Part shown: piece by piece, positions 29,832 through 41,402 of the stretch
Numbering within the stretch: position 1 is the first letter of the stretch
Layout: every line of letters starts with the position of its first letter
Source of the DNA: Duganella sp. Leaf126
Lineage (GTDB): Bacteria > Pseudomonadota > Gammaproteobacteria > Burkholderiales > Burkholderiaceae_D
Direction of reading: 5' to 3'
DNA: 64,000 nt
Assembly: GCF_001423125.1 (NCBI RefSeq)
Contig: NZ_LMNW01000002.1
Span: forward strand, 62,001 to 126,000
Translations under genes and position numbers: made by a program
Notes under the pieces: generated by a model
The model's database searches: none
What the model was told of the DNA's origin: nothing
Seen by the model: the letters and a program-made list of their open reading frames with translations, nothing else

Positions 29832-30485
29832 TCAGCACTGGATGAAGGCGCCGTTGCGCGAACACAGTCTGCCGCTGGGACTGACCACGGTGTTGCCGGG
29901 GCCGTTGTTGTAGCGCTGGCCGTTGGGACCGTAGCAGCCGCCGGCGTCGCAACCGGCGGTGGGCACCGGCGCGCCGGGACGCGCAACGGGATCGATGCGC
30001 GAGGGCGTGGCCGGCGTAAGCGGCCGCGGTGGCGTGGGCAGTACCCGCGACGGCGTGGCGGGCAACGGCGTACCACGCAGCGAAGCCCCCGGCACCGGCG
30101 TCGTGGCCGCTGGCGGTCTGGCCGCATCGCGCGGATCGCTTTCGGCGGGCGAGACCCGCTCGATCGCCTGCGGCACCGGGCGCCGCGGCATCGGGTCGAG
30201 CGCCTTGGCCGTGCGGCACGGCTCTTCGGCCAGGCGCGTACCATCGTCGCTGAGCTTGCAGGGCGGCAGCTTGGCATAGGCTTCTTTCTCGGTATCGACC
30301 TCGGGCGCGCGCGGTGGCGCCGGAGTGGACAACTGTGGCGCTGGCGCAGTCTGTGGCACCTGCTGGTGCGCGAGCGCGCCAGCTGCCAGCAGCGCGCCCG
30401 CAAGCCACGCCGCCACGCCCAGCCGGACGCCCAGCCGGCGATCTGCGCGCAGGCCCGGCTTCTTACCGATGATTGATCGTTGCAT
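29832..30485 (-). CDS. proline-rich exported hypothetical protein with Cys-containing C-terminal motif, 217 aa
   Basis: An N-terminal signal or anchor (RRLGVRLGVAAWLAGALLAAGALAHQQ, ~17-42) is followed by ~130 residues rich in Pro, Ala and Arg that are probably disordered. The last ~40 residues form a compact module with four Cys (GCDAGGCYGPNG, then LCSRNGAFIQC). Similar GGC-(W/Y)-x-x-x-G-x-R-Y-N ends occur in many Burkholderiales exported proteins, as I recall, but I know no function. GGAGGAGA stands ahead of the ATG, a strong ribosome site. The gene begins 32 bp after the hppA stop. Confidence 0.75.
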   Translation of the reverse strand: MQRSIIGKKPGLRADRRLGVRLGVAAWLAGALLAAGALAHQQVPQTAPAPQLSTPAPPRAPEVDTEKEAYAKLPPCKLSDDGTRLAEEPCRTAKALDPMPRRPVPQAIERVSPAESDPRDAARPPAATTPVPGASLRGTPLPATPSRVLPTPPRPLTPATPSRIDPVARPGAPVPTAGCDAGGCYGPNGQRYNNGPGNTVVSPSGRLCSRNGAFIQC

Positions 30486-30517
30486 GATGGTCTCCTCCTG
30501 CCGGATATCGTACCAGC

Positions 30518-32698
<2,181 letters not shown>

Positions 32699-32762
32699 GA
32701 TGTCCCCTCTCGTTGTCGAACTGCACGAACGTCAAAAACGGGGACTCGCTGAGCAGCCCATG

Positions 32763-32788
32763 AAAAAAGCGGACGCTCGGTCCGCTTT
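32763..32788 (-). terminator. intrinsic terminator of adk
   Basis: AAAGCGGAC (32766-32774) pairs perfectly with GTCCGCTTT (32780-32788) around a five-base loop. On the minus strand six T residues follow. It lies 7 bp past the adk stop. Confidence 0.85.
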
Positions 32789-32794
32789 CAGGTC

Positions 32795-33565
<771 letters not shown>

Positions 33566-33730
33566 TTATCCGACTATCTTGGTACGAAACTTACCACAAA
33601 ACCCGGCCCATCAGCCAGTGCGATAACCGTTTATACCGTTCACCGCAGGCAAAAATGCATTCCCTTGGGGATATTCGTATGAATCGTGCACCAGCACCGT
33701 GCGCGCCGGGGCTCGCTGCACCACAGCGAC

Positions 33731-33773
33731 GTTATAGCAGGAGCACCCGCGTGGCCGGCTTGAGATGGATCAA
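33731..33773 (-). promoter_or_regulatory. candidate FNR/CRP-type class II promoter in the kdsB-adk gap
   Basis: On the minus strand an FNR-like box TTGATCCATCTCAA (33773-33760, one mismatch to TTGAT-N4-ATCAA) is followed by 23 bases and TATAAC (33736-33731). This nearly equals the -41.5 geometry of class II FNR promoters and would start RNA near 33724, ~270 bases before adk. The rest of the 350-bp gap 33452-33801 has only very short frames. A weak hairpin CTGGC/GCCGG with four T (33618-33598) could end a ~125-base RNA. Confidence 0.45.
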
Positions 33774-33801
33774 GTCCCTGGGACCAGGCCCGCCTGGCAG
33801 G

Positions 33802-34563
33802 TCACGAATAATGCAGCCGCACCCGGGCCAGGTCGTCGGGCGTATCGACGCCGGCAGCAGGCGCCGTGTCGGTCACGTGCACGGCGATCGGGTAGCCGTG
33901 CCACAGCACCCGCAGCTGCTCGAGCGCCTCGATGCCTTCCAGCGGCGAGACGGCCAGCGCGGGGTAGGTTTGCAGGAAGTCGTTGCGGTAGGCGTACAGG
34001 CCGATGTGGCGCAGCGGCACGTAGCCGTCCGGCAGCGCCGACTGGATGCGGGCAAAACCGTCGCGGTGCCACGGGATGGTGGCGCGCGAAAAATACAGGG
34101 CGCGATCCAGCTTGTCGAGCACCACCTTGACCACGTTGGGATTGAAGGCGTCGGCGGCGTCGTGCAGCGGATGGGCGCAGGTGGCCATCGGCACGTCGGC
34201 GCCGATGCGGGCGGCGACGGCCTGCAGCAGGCCGGGATCGATCAGCGGCTCGTCGCCCTGCAGGTTGACCACCACGGCGTCCGCTGCCAGGTCCAGCATG
34301 CGCGCCACCTCGGCGATGCGGTCGGTGCCGGACGGATGGTCGGCGCGCGTCATGCACACGTCCACGCCGTGCGCTGCGCAGGCAGCGCGGATATCGTCAT
34401 GGTCGGTGGCGACGATGATGCGCGCCGCACCGGACAGCTGGGCGCGCTCGGCCACGCGCACCACCATCGGCTTGCCGCCGAGATCGGCCAGCGGCTTGTT
34501 GGGCAGCCGGGTGGACGCCAGGCGCGCCGGAATGATGACGGTGAAGCCGGACGACCCCGCCAC
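33802..34563 (-). CDS. kdsB: 3-deoxy-manno-octulosonate cytidylyltransferase, 253 aa
   Basis: Activates Kdo as CMP-Kdo for lipopolysaccharide core synthesis in the cytosol. Motifs: [29 protein letters not shown] (N-terminal CTP site, split), [33 protein letters not shown] and the C-terminal [15 protein letters not shown]. It starts at GTG 34563, directly abutting the trm112 stop, so translation is coupled. Its place downstream of lpxK fits lipid A/core assembly. Confidence 0.95.
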   Translation of the reverse strand: MAGSSGFTVIIPARLASTRLPNKPLADLGGKPMVVRVAERAQLSGAARIIVATDHDDIRAACAAHGVDVCMTRADHPSGTDRIAEVARMLDLAADAVVVNLQGDEPLIDPGLLQAVAARIGADVPMATCAHPLHDAADAFNPNVVKVVLDKLDRALYFSRATIPWHRDGFARIQSALPDGYVPLRHIGLYAYRNDFLQTYPALAVSPLEGIEALEQLRVLWHGYPIAVHVTDTAPAAGVDTPDDLARVRLHYS

Positions 34564-34740
34564 TTAGTCCGCCTTGTCCTGCAAGGTGCGGGCCTCGTCG
34601 GCCCACATGATCGGAATGCCGTCGCGGATCGGGTATGCCAGGCGGTCGCCCTTGCAAATCATTTCCTGGGCTTTCTTATCGTACTCCAGGGGGCCTTTGC
34701 AGACCGGGCACACCAGGATATCAAGCAGTCTTGCGTCCAC
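34564..34740 (-). CDS. Trm112 family protein, 58 aa
   Basis: A short zinc-ribbon-like protein beginning [23 protein letters not shown] and ending with [16 protein letters not shown], the standard bacterial Trm112/YcaR pattern. The start is GTG at 34740, seven bases after GGAG; the longer upstream frame is inside lpxK. It overlaps the end of lpxK by 20 bp and abuts kdsB. Trm112 proteins in eukaryotes activate methyltransferases; the bacterial role is not established, but the lpxK-trm112-kdsB order is conserved in proteobacteria. Confidence 0.93.
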   Translation of the reverse strand: MDARLLDILVCPVCKGPLEYDKKAQEMICKGDRLAYPIRDGIPIMWADEARTLQDKAD

Positions 34741-35758
34741 GACATTTCTCCACGATTTGGTCGGCCAGCGCGCCATCGATGTGCGCCGTGACCGGGACGA
34801 CCCATAGTCGCGGGTCGTCTCTGAGTTCTTCAATTTGCGCACATTTTACTGCATCCTTCTCGGTGATCAAGATCACATCGGCGTGCAGGGCGTCGAAAGG
34901 CCGGTCGCGGAAGTCGTGGTGGTCGGGCAGCGGCAGCTCGGCGATGGTCAGACCGGCCGCCTTGAGCATGCCGAAGAACCGCGCCGGGTTGCCGATGCCG
35001 GCAGCGGCAGCCAGGCGCCGGCCCGGCTGCTGCAGCGCGGCCAGCGGCATGCGCCGGTTGCGATCGGCCAGCTGCTCGGCGTGGCTGCCGGCCAGCGTCA
35101 TCCGGATCGGCGCCCGCGCGCCTGCCCCACCGCCGACCGACCGCACCAGCGCATCGGTCAGCAGCGGAGCATTGATCACCGTGAAATCGCGCCGCCGCGA
35201 AACCGGTTCGCGCAGCGGCCCGGCCGGCAGCAGCCAGCCGTTGCCGGCGCCGCGGCCGTCGAACAGGATGATTTCGATATCGCGCTGCAGCGCATAGTGC
35301 TGCAGGCCGTCGTCGGTGAGCAGCACGTCGAGCTCGGGATGGGCCGCCAGCAGCGCACGGCCGGTGGCGGCGCGGTCGCGCCCCACCATCACCGGGCAGC
35401 CGGTGCGCTGGCGGATCAGCAGCGGTTCGTCGCCCACCTCGGCCGGCGTGGCGTCGGCGCCCACCTCGCGCGGCGCGGCGCCGGCGCTGCCGTGGCCGCG
35501 CGAGATCACGCCCGGGCGCATGCCGGCCGCCTGCAGCGCCTGCACCAGCCAGATCGTCAGCGGCGTCTTGCCGGTGCCGCCGATGTAGATATTGCCGACC
35601 ACGACCACCGGCACCGGCAACCGCGACGACGCCAGCCAGCCGGCCAGGAACAGCGCTGCCCGCACCGCGGTGACAGCCCGGAACAGCAACGACAGCGGCC
35701 ACAGCGCGCACGCGAGCGGCCCCCGGCGCAGCCAGTTGCGGGTCAGCGCGGCTTCCAG
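34721..35758 (-). CDS. lpxK: tetraacyldisaccharide 4'-kinase, 345 aa, with no ATG/GTG/TTG start
   Basis: Phosphorylates the lipid A precursor at the inner membrane. An N-terminal hydrophobic segment ([19 protein letters not shown]) precedes the P-loop [15 protein letters not shown]. Then come [49 protein letters not shown], the C-terminal LPLPDHHDF and ITEKDAVK. Homology clearly begins near [12 protein letters not shown]. Between the exbD stop (35803) and that point the frame has no ATG, GTG or TTG. The coordinate given uses CTG at 35758; a second CTG is at 35746. The first standard start is a GTG inside the membrane anchor, which seems too late. Confidence 0.85.
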   Translation of the reverse strand: MEAALTRNWLRRGPLACALWPLSLLFRAVTAVRAALFLAGWLASSRLPVPVVVVGNIYIGGTGKTPLTIWLVQALQAAGMRPGVISRGHGSAGAAPREVGADATPAEVGDEPLLIRQRTGCPVMVGRDRAATGRALLAAHPELDVLLTDDGLQHYALQRDIEIILFDGRGAGNGWLLPAGPLREPVSRRRDFTVINAPLLTDALVRSVGGGAGARAPIRMTLAGSHAEQLADRNRRMPLAALQQPGRRLAAAAGIGNPARFFGMLKAAGLTIAELPLPDHHDFRDRPFDALHADVILITEKDAVKCAQIEELRDDPRLWVVPVTAHIDGALADQIVEKCRGRKTA

Positions 35759-35802
35759 AGTCGCGCCTGCCGGCGCCTGCGCCGGCGTCCTGGGCGGTGC
35801 GC

Positions 35803-36237
35803 CTATTTCCCGCCCCCGGTCTGGGCCGCGAACGTGAGCCGGTCGAAACCGGCAATGCGCGCCGCTTCCATCACATTGACCACCATCTGGTGCATCGCGA
35901 ACTGGTCGGCGTTGACGATCACGACCGGCGCTTTGTCCTTCAGGCCGCTCTTGTCGGCCACGCCGCGCATCGCCTGCGCCAGGCCGGCCACGTCGCGAAA
36001 CGAGACGGGGTCGCCATTGATCGTGTAGTTGCCCTTGGCGTCGACCGTCACATTGAGTTCGAACGGCTTGTCCTCCGGCTTTTGCGCCTCGGCCGTCGGC
36101 AGCGTGATCTGCAGCTCGGTGAACTTGCTGTAGGTGGTGGACACCATCAGGAAGATCAGAATCACCAGCAGCACGTCGATGAACGGAATCAGGTTGATCT
36201 CGGGGTCTTCCCTGCCTTTGCCTTTGCGGAAATTCAC
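35803..36237 (-). CDS. exbD: ExbD/TolR family biopolymer transporter subunit, 144 aa
   Basis: A single N-terminal membrane helix (INLIPFIDVLLVILIFLMVST) carries the conserved proton-path Asp (IPFIDVLLV). A periplasmic domain follows with ITLPTAEAQKPED, VTVDAKGNYTINGDPV and the C-terminal APVVIVNADQFAMHQMVVNVMEAARIAGFDRLTFAA (shown in parts by family). It works with ExbB to feed proton-motive force to TonB-type transporters. No tonB is next to it; the operon continues into lpxK. It starts 9 bp after exbB. Confidence 0.93.
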   Translation of the reverse strand: MNFRKGKGREDPEINLIPFIDVLLVILIFLMVSTTYSKFTELQITLPTAEAQKPEDKPFELNVTVDAKGNYTINGDPVSFRDVAGLAQAMRGVADKSGLKDKAPVVIVNADQFAMHQMVVNVMEAARIAGFDRLTFAAQTGGGK

Positions 36238-36246
36238 GGCAGCCCC

Positions 36247-36852
36247 TTACTTGCGCTGGCGGTGCACGACATCGACGAACTTCACCGCCTGCTGCTCCAT
36301 GTCGATCACGAAGCTGTCCACCAGCGCGCGGAAGTGGCGGTAGAACACCAGCGTGGGCATGGCGATGGCCAGACCGAAACCGGTGTTGTACAGCGCCACC
36401 GAGATGCCGTGCGCCAGCTGCGCCGGATTGGCGCCGGACGGATTTTGCGCGCCGAAGATCTCGATCATGCCCACTACCGTGCCGAACAGGCCCATCAGCG
36501 GCGCCAGCGTGGCGATCGTGCCCAGCGTGGTGAGGAAGCGCTCGAGCGTGTGCGCCACGCCGCTGCCCGCTTCCTCGATCGATTCCTTCATCACGTCGCG
36601 CGGCGCATCGACGTTGCGCAGCGCCGCCGCCAGCACGGTGCCCAGCGGCGAGCTTTTTTCCAGCTTGTCGAGGATGTCGGGCGTAATCTGGCCGCCACGG
36701 TAGACCTGCACCACCTCGTCGAACAGTTTTTTCGGCAGTAATTTGGCGCGGCGCAGGTAGAGCAGGCGTTCGATGATCAGGGCCATGGCAACGATCGAGG
36801 CGATCAGCAACAACCAGATAGGCCAACCTGCAGCTTGAAAAATGGCGAGCAA
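36247..36852 (-). CDS. exbB: MotA/TolQ/ExbB proton channel family protein, 201 aa
   Basis: Three membrane helices: residues ~8-28 (GWPIWLLLIASIVAMALIIE), then after a cytosolic loop ~105-130 (LGTIATLAPLMGLFGTVVGMI) and ~145-170 (ISVALYNTGFGLAIAMPTLVFY). The GLFGTVVGMI and ALYNTGFGLAIAMP motifs are diagnostic. The start is TTG at 36852 because AGGAG lies six bases upstream; the longer frame has no ribosome site and starts in the repeat region. It is first of the exbB-exbD-lpxK-trm112-kdsB operon. Its promoter should lie between it and the repeat array. Confidence 0.92.
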   Translation of the reverse strand: MLAIFQAAGWPIWLLLIASIVAMALIIERLLYLRRAKLLPKKLFDEVVQVYRGGQITPDILDKLEKSSPLGTVLAAALRNVDAPRDVMKESIEEAGSGVAHTLERFLTTLGTIATLAPLMGLFGTVVGMIEIFGAQNPSGANPAQLAHGISVALYNTGFGLAIAMPTLVFYRHFRALVDSFVIDMEQQAVKFVDVVHRQRK

Positions 36853-36935
36853 AACTAACTCCTGTGGATGAAATGAACCGGGCGCAAGCCCGAAGCCGCA
36901 ATGTATCGTGTTGGGCCGCCGCCGGCAAGAGACAG

Positions 36936-37710
36936 TTATGCCCACATTCTGTTGATAAGATTGTGCGCAAGCACCTGGCGCCATGACTAAGTCTTTGATT
37001 CAAAAGCATAATTTTTCCATGCACGAATTTGACGCATGGCCACGGCGCGGCTGGCAGAACAGGACTCGCGAACTTCTGCACAATTTGTGTGGATAAAATT
37101 GTGCGCAATCGCCGTGCGATGGCGCAACGGTCTTGATTCATAAGGGAATTTTTTCCCTGAGTAAAAATTTGGCACCGGCCCCGTTTGCGTCCTTTACGCA
37201 GATTTTTTGCACCGTGTCCTGCGCCGGCGCAGTGGTTTGTGCACTTCTGCACACATTGTGTGGATAAGATTGTGCGCAAGGCCCGTGCTCACAGTGCAAG
37301 CTGTTGATTATAAAGCGATGATGGCCAACGCTCAAAAAAAAGGCAGGCAGTTTGGGGTGCGCTTCCACAGGTAAAATGGCAGTTCTGCACACGTTCTGTG
37401 GACAATATTGTGCGTAATAGGCTTAAGCTGATTCTAAGTCATTGATTCGTCACAAATTCCTGTTGCAGCATAAATTTTAGGCACACCATACAATAGCGCT
37501 CCGCCAGCAAAGTATGAACAGTTTGTGTGGATAACTTTGTGCGTAACCGTGGCAGGCCCGACCAAAGTCCTTGATCCATAAGGTTTTTTTCTTGATGCAA
37601 GTAAATCAGGCAGCCATATTTTTCTTTTAAAATCATGGACCTATCTGTAATACTTCCAGCTCTTTGTATAAGATGACCGCTATGTGACGAGATTCACATT
37701 GTGTGGATAG
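36936..37710. repeat. five tandem copies of a 51-bp fixed-architecture element with DnaA-box-like nonamers, plus one partial copy
   Basis: The 863-bp gap 36853-37715 between exbB and the divergent xseA has no gene. Five copies share TGTGGATAA - 2 bases - TTGTGCGYAA - exactly 24 bases - TTGATY. Nonamers are at 36950 (TGTTGATAA), 37088, 37259, 37397 (TGTGGACAA) and 37526; the decamers at 36961, 37099, 37270, 37408 and 37537; the hexamers at 36995, 37133, 37304, 37442 and 37571. TGTGGATAA is the complement of the DnaA box TTATCCACA; three copies are perfect. A sixth nonamer (TGTGGATAG, 37702-37710) touches the xseA start. Most copies have TTCTGCACA-like sequence before the nonamer and, in three, a T-run after the hexamer. 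Copies start 129-171 bp apart. Confidence 0.85.
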
Positions 37711-37715
37711 TTTTC

Positions 37716-39104
37716 ATGAATGAAACGATGAACTTCGACCCAGCAAACGACTCTGCCGCCGACGGCGCGCCCGTGCTCACCGTGTCGGCACTGAACCAGG
37801 CGGTGGCGCGGCTGCTCGAACGCTCCTTTCCGCTGACCTGGATCGCCGGCGAAATCTCCAATTTCACGCGCGCCAGCTCCGGCCACTGGTATTTCACGCT
37901 CAAGGACAATGCCGCCCAGGTGCGCGCGGTGATGTTCCGCGGCCGCGCCCAGTACGCCAACTTCACGCCGCGCGAAGGCGACAAGGTCGAGGTGCGGGCG
38001 CTGGTCACGCTGTACGGCGCGCGCGGCGACTACCAGATCAACGTGGAAGCGATCCGCCGCGCCGGCGTGGGCAGCCTGTTCGAGGCGTTTTTGCGGCTCA
38101 AGGAAAAACTCGACGCGGCCGGCCTGTTCCATCCCGACCGCAAGCGCGCCCTGCCGATGTTTCCGCGCGTGGTGGGCATCGTCACCAGCCCGCAGGCGGC
38201 CGCGCTGCGCGACGTGCTGACGACCTTGCGGCGGCGCGCGCCGCACGTGCACGTGGTGCTGTATCCGACGCCGGTGCAGGGCCAGCTGGCGCCGCAGAAA
38301 ATCGCCGCCGCCATCGACACCGCATCGCTGCGCAACGACTGCGACGTGCTGATCGTGTGCCGCGGCGGCGGCAGCATCGAGGATCTGTGGTCGTTCAACG
38401 ACGAGGACGTGGCGTACGCGGTAGCCAACTGCCGCATGCCGGTGATTTCCGGCGTCGGCCACGAGACCGATTTCACGATGTGCGACTTCGCTGCCGACCT
38501 GCGCGCCGCCACGCCGACGGCGGCGGCCGAGCTGGCCGTCACGCCGCGCGCCGACTGGCTGGCATCGCTGCGGACCGACGCCACCGACCTGCGCCGCGCC
38601 ATGCGCCGCGCCGTCAGCGACGCTGCCCAGACGCTGGACGGCTACACGCGGCGCCTGCTCAATCCGAAGACCCGGATCGGCCAGCAGCGTCTGCAACTGT
38701 TGGCGCTCTCGACCGCAATGACGCACGCCCACCGCGCGCCGCTGGTGCGCGCCCGCCACCAGCTCGACCGGCTTGGCGAGCGCCTGGCCGCATGCACGCC
38801 CGACACGCGCGCCGCCCACGCGGCGCTGCTCGGCCTGCGCGGGCGCGGCGCCGGCGCCATGGTGCGCGCGCTGCAGCAGCGCCGCGCCGCGTTGGCGGCC
38901 CTGTCGGCGCAGCTGGAGTTATTGAATCCGCAGCGCACGCTGGAGCGCGGCTACGCGATCGTCACCGACCCGGCCGGCGCGGTGGTGCGGTCGCCGGCGC
39001 AGATCGCGGCTGGCGCGGTGCTGGGCGTGCGGGTGGCGCAGGGCAGCGCCAGCGTGGCGGTGGCGACGGTCCGGCCGCTGGCGGACCGGCACGAGGAAAA
39101 CTAG
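37716..39104 (+). CDS. xseA: exodeoxyribonuclease VII large subunit, 462 aa
   Basis: Catalytic subunit of ExoVII, which degrades single-stranded DNA. An OB-fold domain is at ~25-115 ([47 protein letters not shown]). The catalytic domain follows ([68 protein letters not shown], in parts). A long helical segment comes next, and [14 protein letters not shown] near the C-terminus. The ATG at 37716 is chosen over GTG at 37701, which lies inside the last DnaA-box-like nonamer. It ends with a 4-bp overlap into convergent glk. The small subunit gene is not here. Confidence 0.95.
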   Translation: MNETMNFDPANDSAADGAPVLTVSALNQAVARLLERSFPLTWIAGEISNFTRASSGHWYFTLKDNAAQVRAVMFRGRAQYANFTPREGDKVEVRALVTLYGARGDYQINVEAIRRAGVGSLFEAFLRLKEKLDAAGLFHPDRKRALPMFPRVVGIVTSPQAAALRDVLTTLRRRAPHVHVVLYPTPVQGQLAPQKIAAAIDTASLRNDCDVLIVCRGGGSIEDLWSFNDEDVAYAVANCRMPVISGVGHETDFTMCDFAADLRAATPTAAAELAVTPRADWLASLRTDATDLRRAMRRAVSDAAQTLDGYTRRLLNPKTRIGQQRLQLLALSTAMTHAHRAPLVRARHQLDRLGERLAACTPDTRAAHAALLGLRGRGAGAMVRALQQRRAALAALSAQLELLNPQRTLERGYAIVTDPAGAVVRSPAQIAAGAVLGVRVAQGSASVAVATVRPLADRHEEN

Positions 39105-40126
39105 TCGGTGGACAACATCGCCGACATGCCGATCAGCACCGGGTATTTTTCGGTGATCACATAGGTCGGAATGTGGGCCAGGTAGTCGGAAAAACGCCCT
39201 TTCTGTTCGAACCGGGCGCGGAAGCCCGAACGCTCGACGAACTCGCTCATCTGCAGCACCGTGCGCCCGCCGATATAGATGCCGCCCTTGGCGCCCAGGG
39301 TCAGCGCCACGTTGCTGGCCACCGTGCCCAGCATCTCGCAGAACGCCTGCAGCGCTTCCTCGCACACGGGGCACTGGCGGCGCAGGCCGCGCGCCACGAT
39401 CTCCTGCGTGCTCAGCGCCTGCGGCTCGATGCGCGCCCGTTCGCACAGCGCCCGGTACGCCAGTCCCAGGCCGATGCCCGACACCAGCCGTTCGCTCGAC
39501 ACGTGTTCATGGTGGCGGCGCGCATAGCGCAGGATATCGATTTCACGCTCGTTCATCGGCGCGAACGTGGTGTGGCCGCCCTCGCTGTCGATTGCCAGCC
39601 AGCGCTCGCCCACCGGCACCAGGTATGACACGCCGAGGCCGGCGTCGGCGCCGACCAGGCCGATCACCGCACCGGCGCGCGGCGCGCCGCCGCCCACCTG
39701 GTGCTTGTGCTCGGGCGCCAGGTGCGGCAGCGCGGTGGCCAGCGCGCGCAGGTCGTTGACCACCACCAGCGACTTCAGGCTGAACTGCGAGCACACGGCC
39801 TCGATCGAAAACGACCAGTGGTGGTTGGTCATGGTGACCCAGTCGCCGTCGATCGGGTTGGCGATCGCGATGCCGGCGTAGCGGGCCTGGTAGCCGCCCG
39901 CCGCCACCGTGGCCGGCTGCGACAGGTAGGCGACCAGGGCTGCGCCCAGCGTCGGGTAGGCGGCGCAGTCGGTCACCCAGACCGCGTCGATCTGCTGCGG
40001 TGCGGTTTCCACCGCAAAGCTGGCGCTGCTGCCGCCGATGTCGGCCAGCAGGCGCGGACCGCTGGCGCCGTGGGAAAAACCGGCTTGCGCCGCCGGGTTG
40101 ACAGCTCGTTGAGCGGGAATCTGCAT
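39101..40126 (-). CDS. glk: glucokinase family protein (Glk type), 341 aa, with altered ATP-site motifs
   Basis: Resembles E. coli Glk along its length: [14 protein letters not shown] (catalytic region), [12 protein letters not shown] (the catalytic Asp is kept), [24 protein letters not shown], and [22 protein letters not shown]. Two phosphate loops differ: DIGGSSAS replaces the usual DIGGTNAR, and GADAGLGVS replaces GxGTGLGxA. Activity on glucose is likely but not certain. The N-terminal ~22 residues are an extra low-complexity lead. It diverges from a LacI-family regulator 86 bp away, which is the obvious candidate to control it. Confidence 0.82.
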   Translation of the reverse strand: MQIPAQRAVNPAAQAGFSHGASGPRLLADIGGSSASFAVETAPQQIDAVWVTDCAAYPTLGAALVAYLSQPATVAAGGYQARYAGIAIANPIDGDWVTMTNHHWSFSIEAVCSQFSLKSLVVVNDLRALATALPHLAPEHKHQVGGGAPRAGAVIGLVGADAGLGVSYLVPVGERWLAIDSEGGHTTFAPMNEREIDILRYARRHHEHVSSERLVSGIGLGLAYRALCERARIEPQALSTQEIVARGLRRQCPVCEEALQAFCEMLGTVASNVALTLGAKGGIYIGGRTVLQMSEFVERSGFRARFEQKGRFSDYLAHIPTYVITEKYPVLIGMSAMLSTD

Positions 40127-40212
40127 GTCTCTGACCTCTGATTATTCTTGTTGTGCACTTAGCCAGAACCTAGCTAAACATATCAAGTTGATTATAAGGC
40201 ACGCCCTTAACT

Positions 40213-41292
40213 ATGGTAATCTTCGCCGGCAAGGATTTCATCATACTTTCACACTTGATTACGGACTGCACGTTGCCAGCTACTGCCCCCTCTTCCGGCC
40301 CATCGACCCTGATGGACGTCGCCCGCCTGGCGGGGGTCTCACCGAGTACCGTGTCGCGCATCCTCAACGGCACCGCCAAGGTGTCCGACGACAAGCGCCT
40401 GGCCGTGCTGGCCGCCATCGAAAAAGTCAGCTTCGCGCCCAACCAGATGGCGCAGGGCCTCAAGAAGGGCCGCTCGCTCACGGTCGGCATCGTGGTGCAG
40501 GATATTTCCTCGCCGTTCTTCGACGAGACGCTGCGCGGCATCGACGACGGCCTCAAGGGTACCGGCTACGCCTCCGTCATCGTCAGCGGCCACTGGAACG
40601 CGGAAGAGGAAGCGGACCGCGTACGGCTGCTGCTGGCGCGCAAGGTCGACGGCATCATCCTGCTGTCGGGACGGATCTCCGACGAAGCGGTGCTCGGCTT
40701 TTCCAGCCAGCGGCCGATCGTGTCCACCGGCCGCGCGCTGCACACGCCCGGCGCGCTCGGCTTCAAGACCGATAACGAGCACGGCGCCTGGCTGGCCGTG
40801 CGCCACCTGATCGAACTGGGCCACCGGCGCATCGCCTTCATTTCCGGCCCGGCCAACAACTACGACGCCGACGAGCGCCTGGCAGGCTACCGCCGCGCCC
40901 TGCACGAGGCGCAAATCGAGATCGACCCGGCGCTGGTGGTGGAAGGCAATTACCACGAAGCGAGCGGCATGCTGGCCATGAACCGCCTGTTCGACACCCA
41001 CCAGCAGTTCACCGCGGTGTTTGCCGCCAACGACCTCAGCGCCTATGGCGCGCGCCTGGCGCTGTACCGCAAGGGCATCCGCGTGCCCGACGATATCTCG
41101 CTGGTCGGCTTCGACGATCTGCCGGGCTCGTCGTACACGACGCCGCCGCTGACCACGGTGCGCCAGCCCATGTACGACATGGGGCGCATCGCCACCCGCG
41201 CGCTGCTGCGCCTGATCGACGGCGACGCGGTGCAGGCCGACATTCCGCCGGTGGAACTGGTGGTGCGCGAAACCACGCGCCGCGTGCGCTGA
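40213..41292 (+). CDS. LacI-family transcriptional regulator, 359 aa
   Basis: The helix-turn-helix is TLMDVARLAGVSPSTVSRIL (~residues 33-52), with the hinge-helix region following in SFAPNQMAQGLKKGRS. The periplasmic-binding-like effector domain runs ~68-355 (VGIVVQDISSPFFDETLRGI, GHRRIAFISGP, FAANDLSAYGARLAL, DISLVGFDDLPGSSYTTPPLTTVRQP, in parts). The end RETTRRVR is typical. The first ~30 residues are unusual, so translation may begin at a later TTG (40273) rather than ATG 40213; neither has a clear Shine-Dalgarno. It faces glk across an 86-bp promoter gap and probably senses a sugar. Confidence 0.9.
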   Translation: MVIFAGKDFIILSHLITDCTLPATAPSSGPSTLMDVARLAGVSPSTVSRILNGTAKVSDDKRLAVLAAIEKVSFAPNQMAQGLKKGRSLTVGIVVQDISSPFFDETLRGIDDGLKGTGYASVIVSGHWNAEEEADRVRLLLARKVDGIILLSGRISDEAVLGFSSQRPIVSTGRALHTPGALGFKTDNEHGAWLAVRHLIELGHRRIAFISGPANNYDADERLAGYRRALHEAQIEIDPALVVEGNYHEASGMLAMNRLFDTHQQFTAVFAANDLSAYGARLALYRKGIRVPDDISLVGFDDLPGSSYTTPPLTTVRQPMYDMGRIATRALLRLIDGDAVQADIPPVELVVRETTRRVR

Positions 41293-41316
41293 TCCCACAC
41301 GCCAAGCGGGGCCATT

Positions 41317-41346
41317 TTGGCAGCAAAACGGCATCCCCCTTACAAT
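41317..41346 (+). promoter_or_regulatory. promoter of sodB
   Basis: TTGGCA (41317-41322), an 18-base spacer and TACAAT (41341-41346) lie 56 bp before the sodB ATG. It is a plausible housekeeping promoter. No convincing Fur box was seen. Confidence 0.55.
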
Positions 41347-41402
41347 AATGACGTTTCGCCAAAAACCACCTGGTTACAACCTCATCCGATAAAGGAAGCT
41401 CC

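Noticed and set aside
36985-37636. Small minus-strand frames with a recurring LRTILSTQ peptide in the repeat array
   Set aside because: The shared peptide is the translation of the DNA repeat; stops interrupt two of the five copies and no ribosome sites are present, so the repeat is non-coding.
36936-37710. Chromosomal origin of replication
   Set aside because: DnaA-box-like sites are present but dnaA, dnaN, rpmH and gidA are absent and there is no clear AT-rich unwinding stretch; kept instead as a finding with other explanations.
36936-37710. CRISPR array
   Set aside because: Repeats are degenerate and unevenly spaced (129-171 bp), and no cas genes occur.
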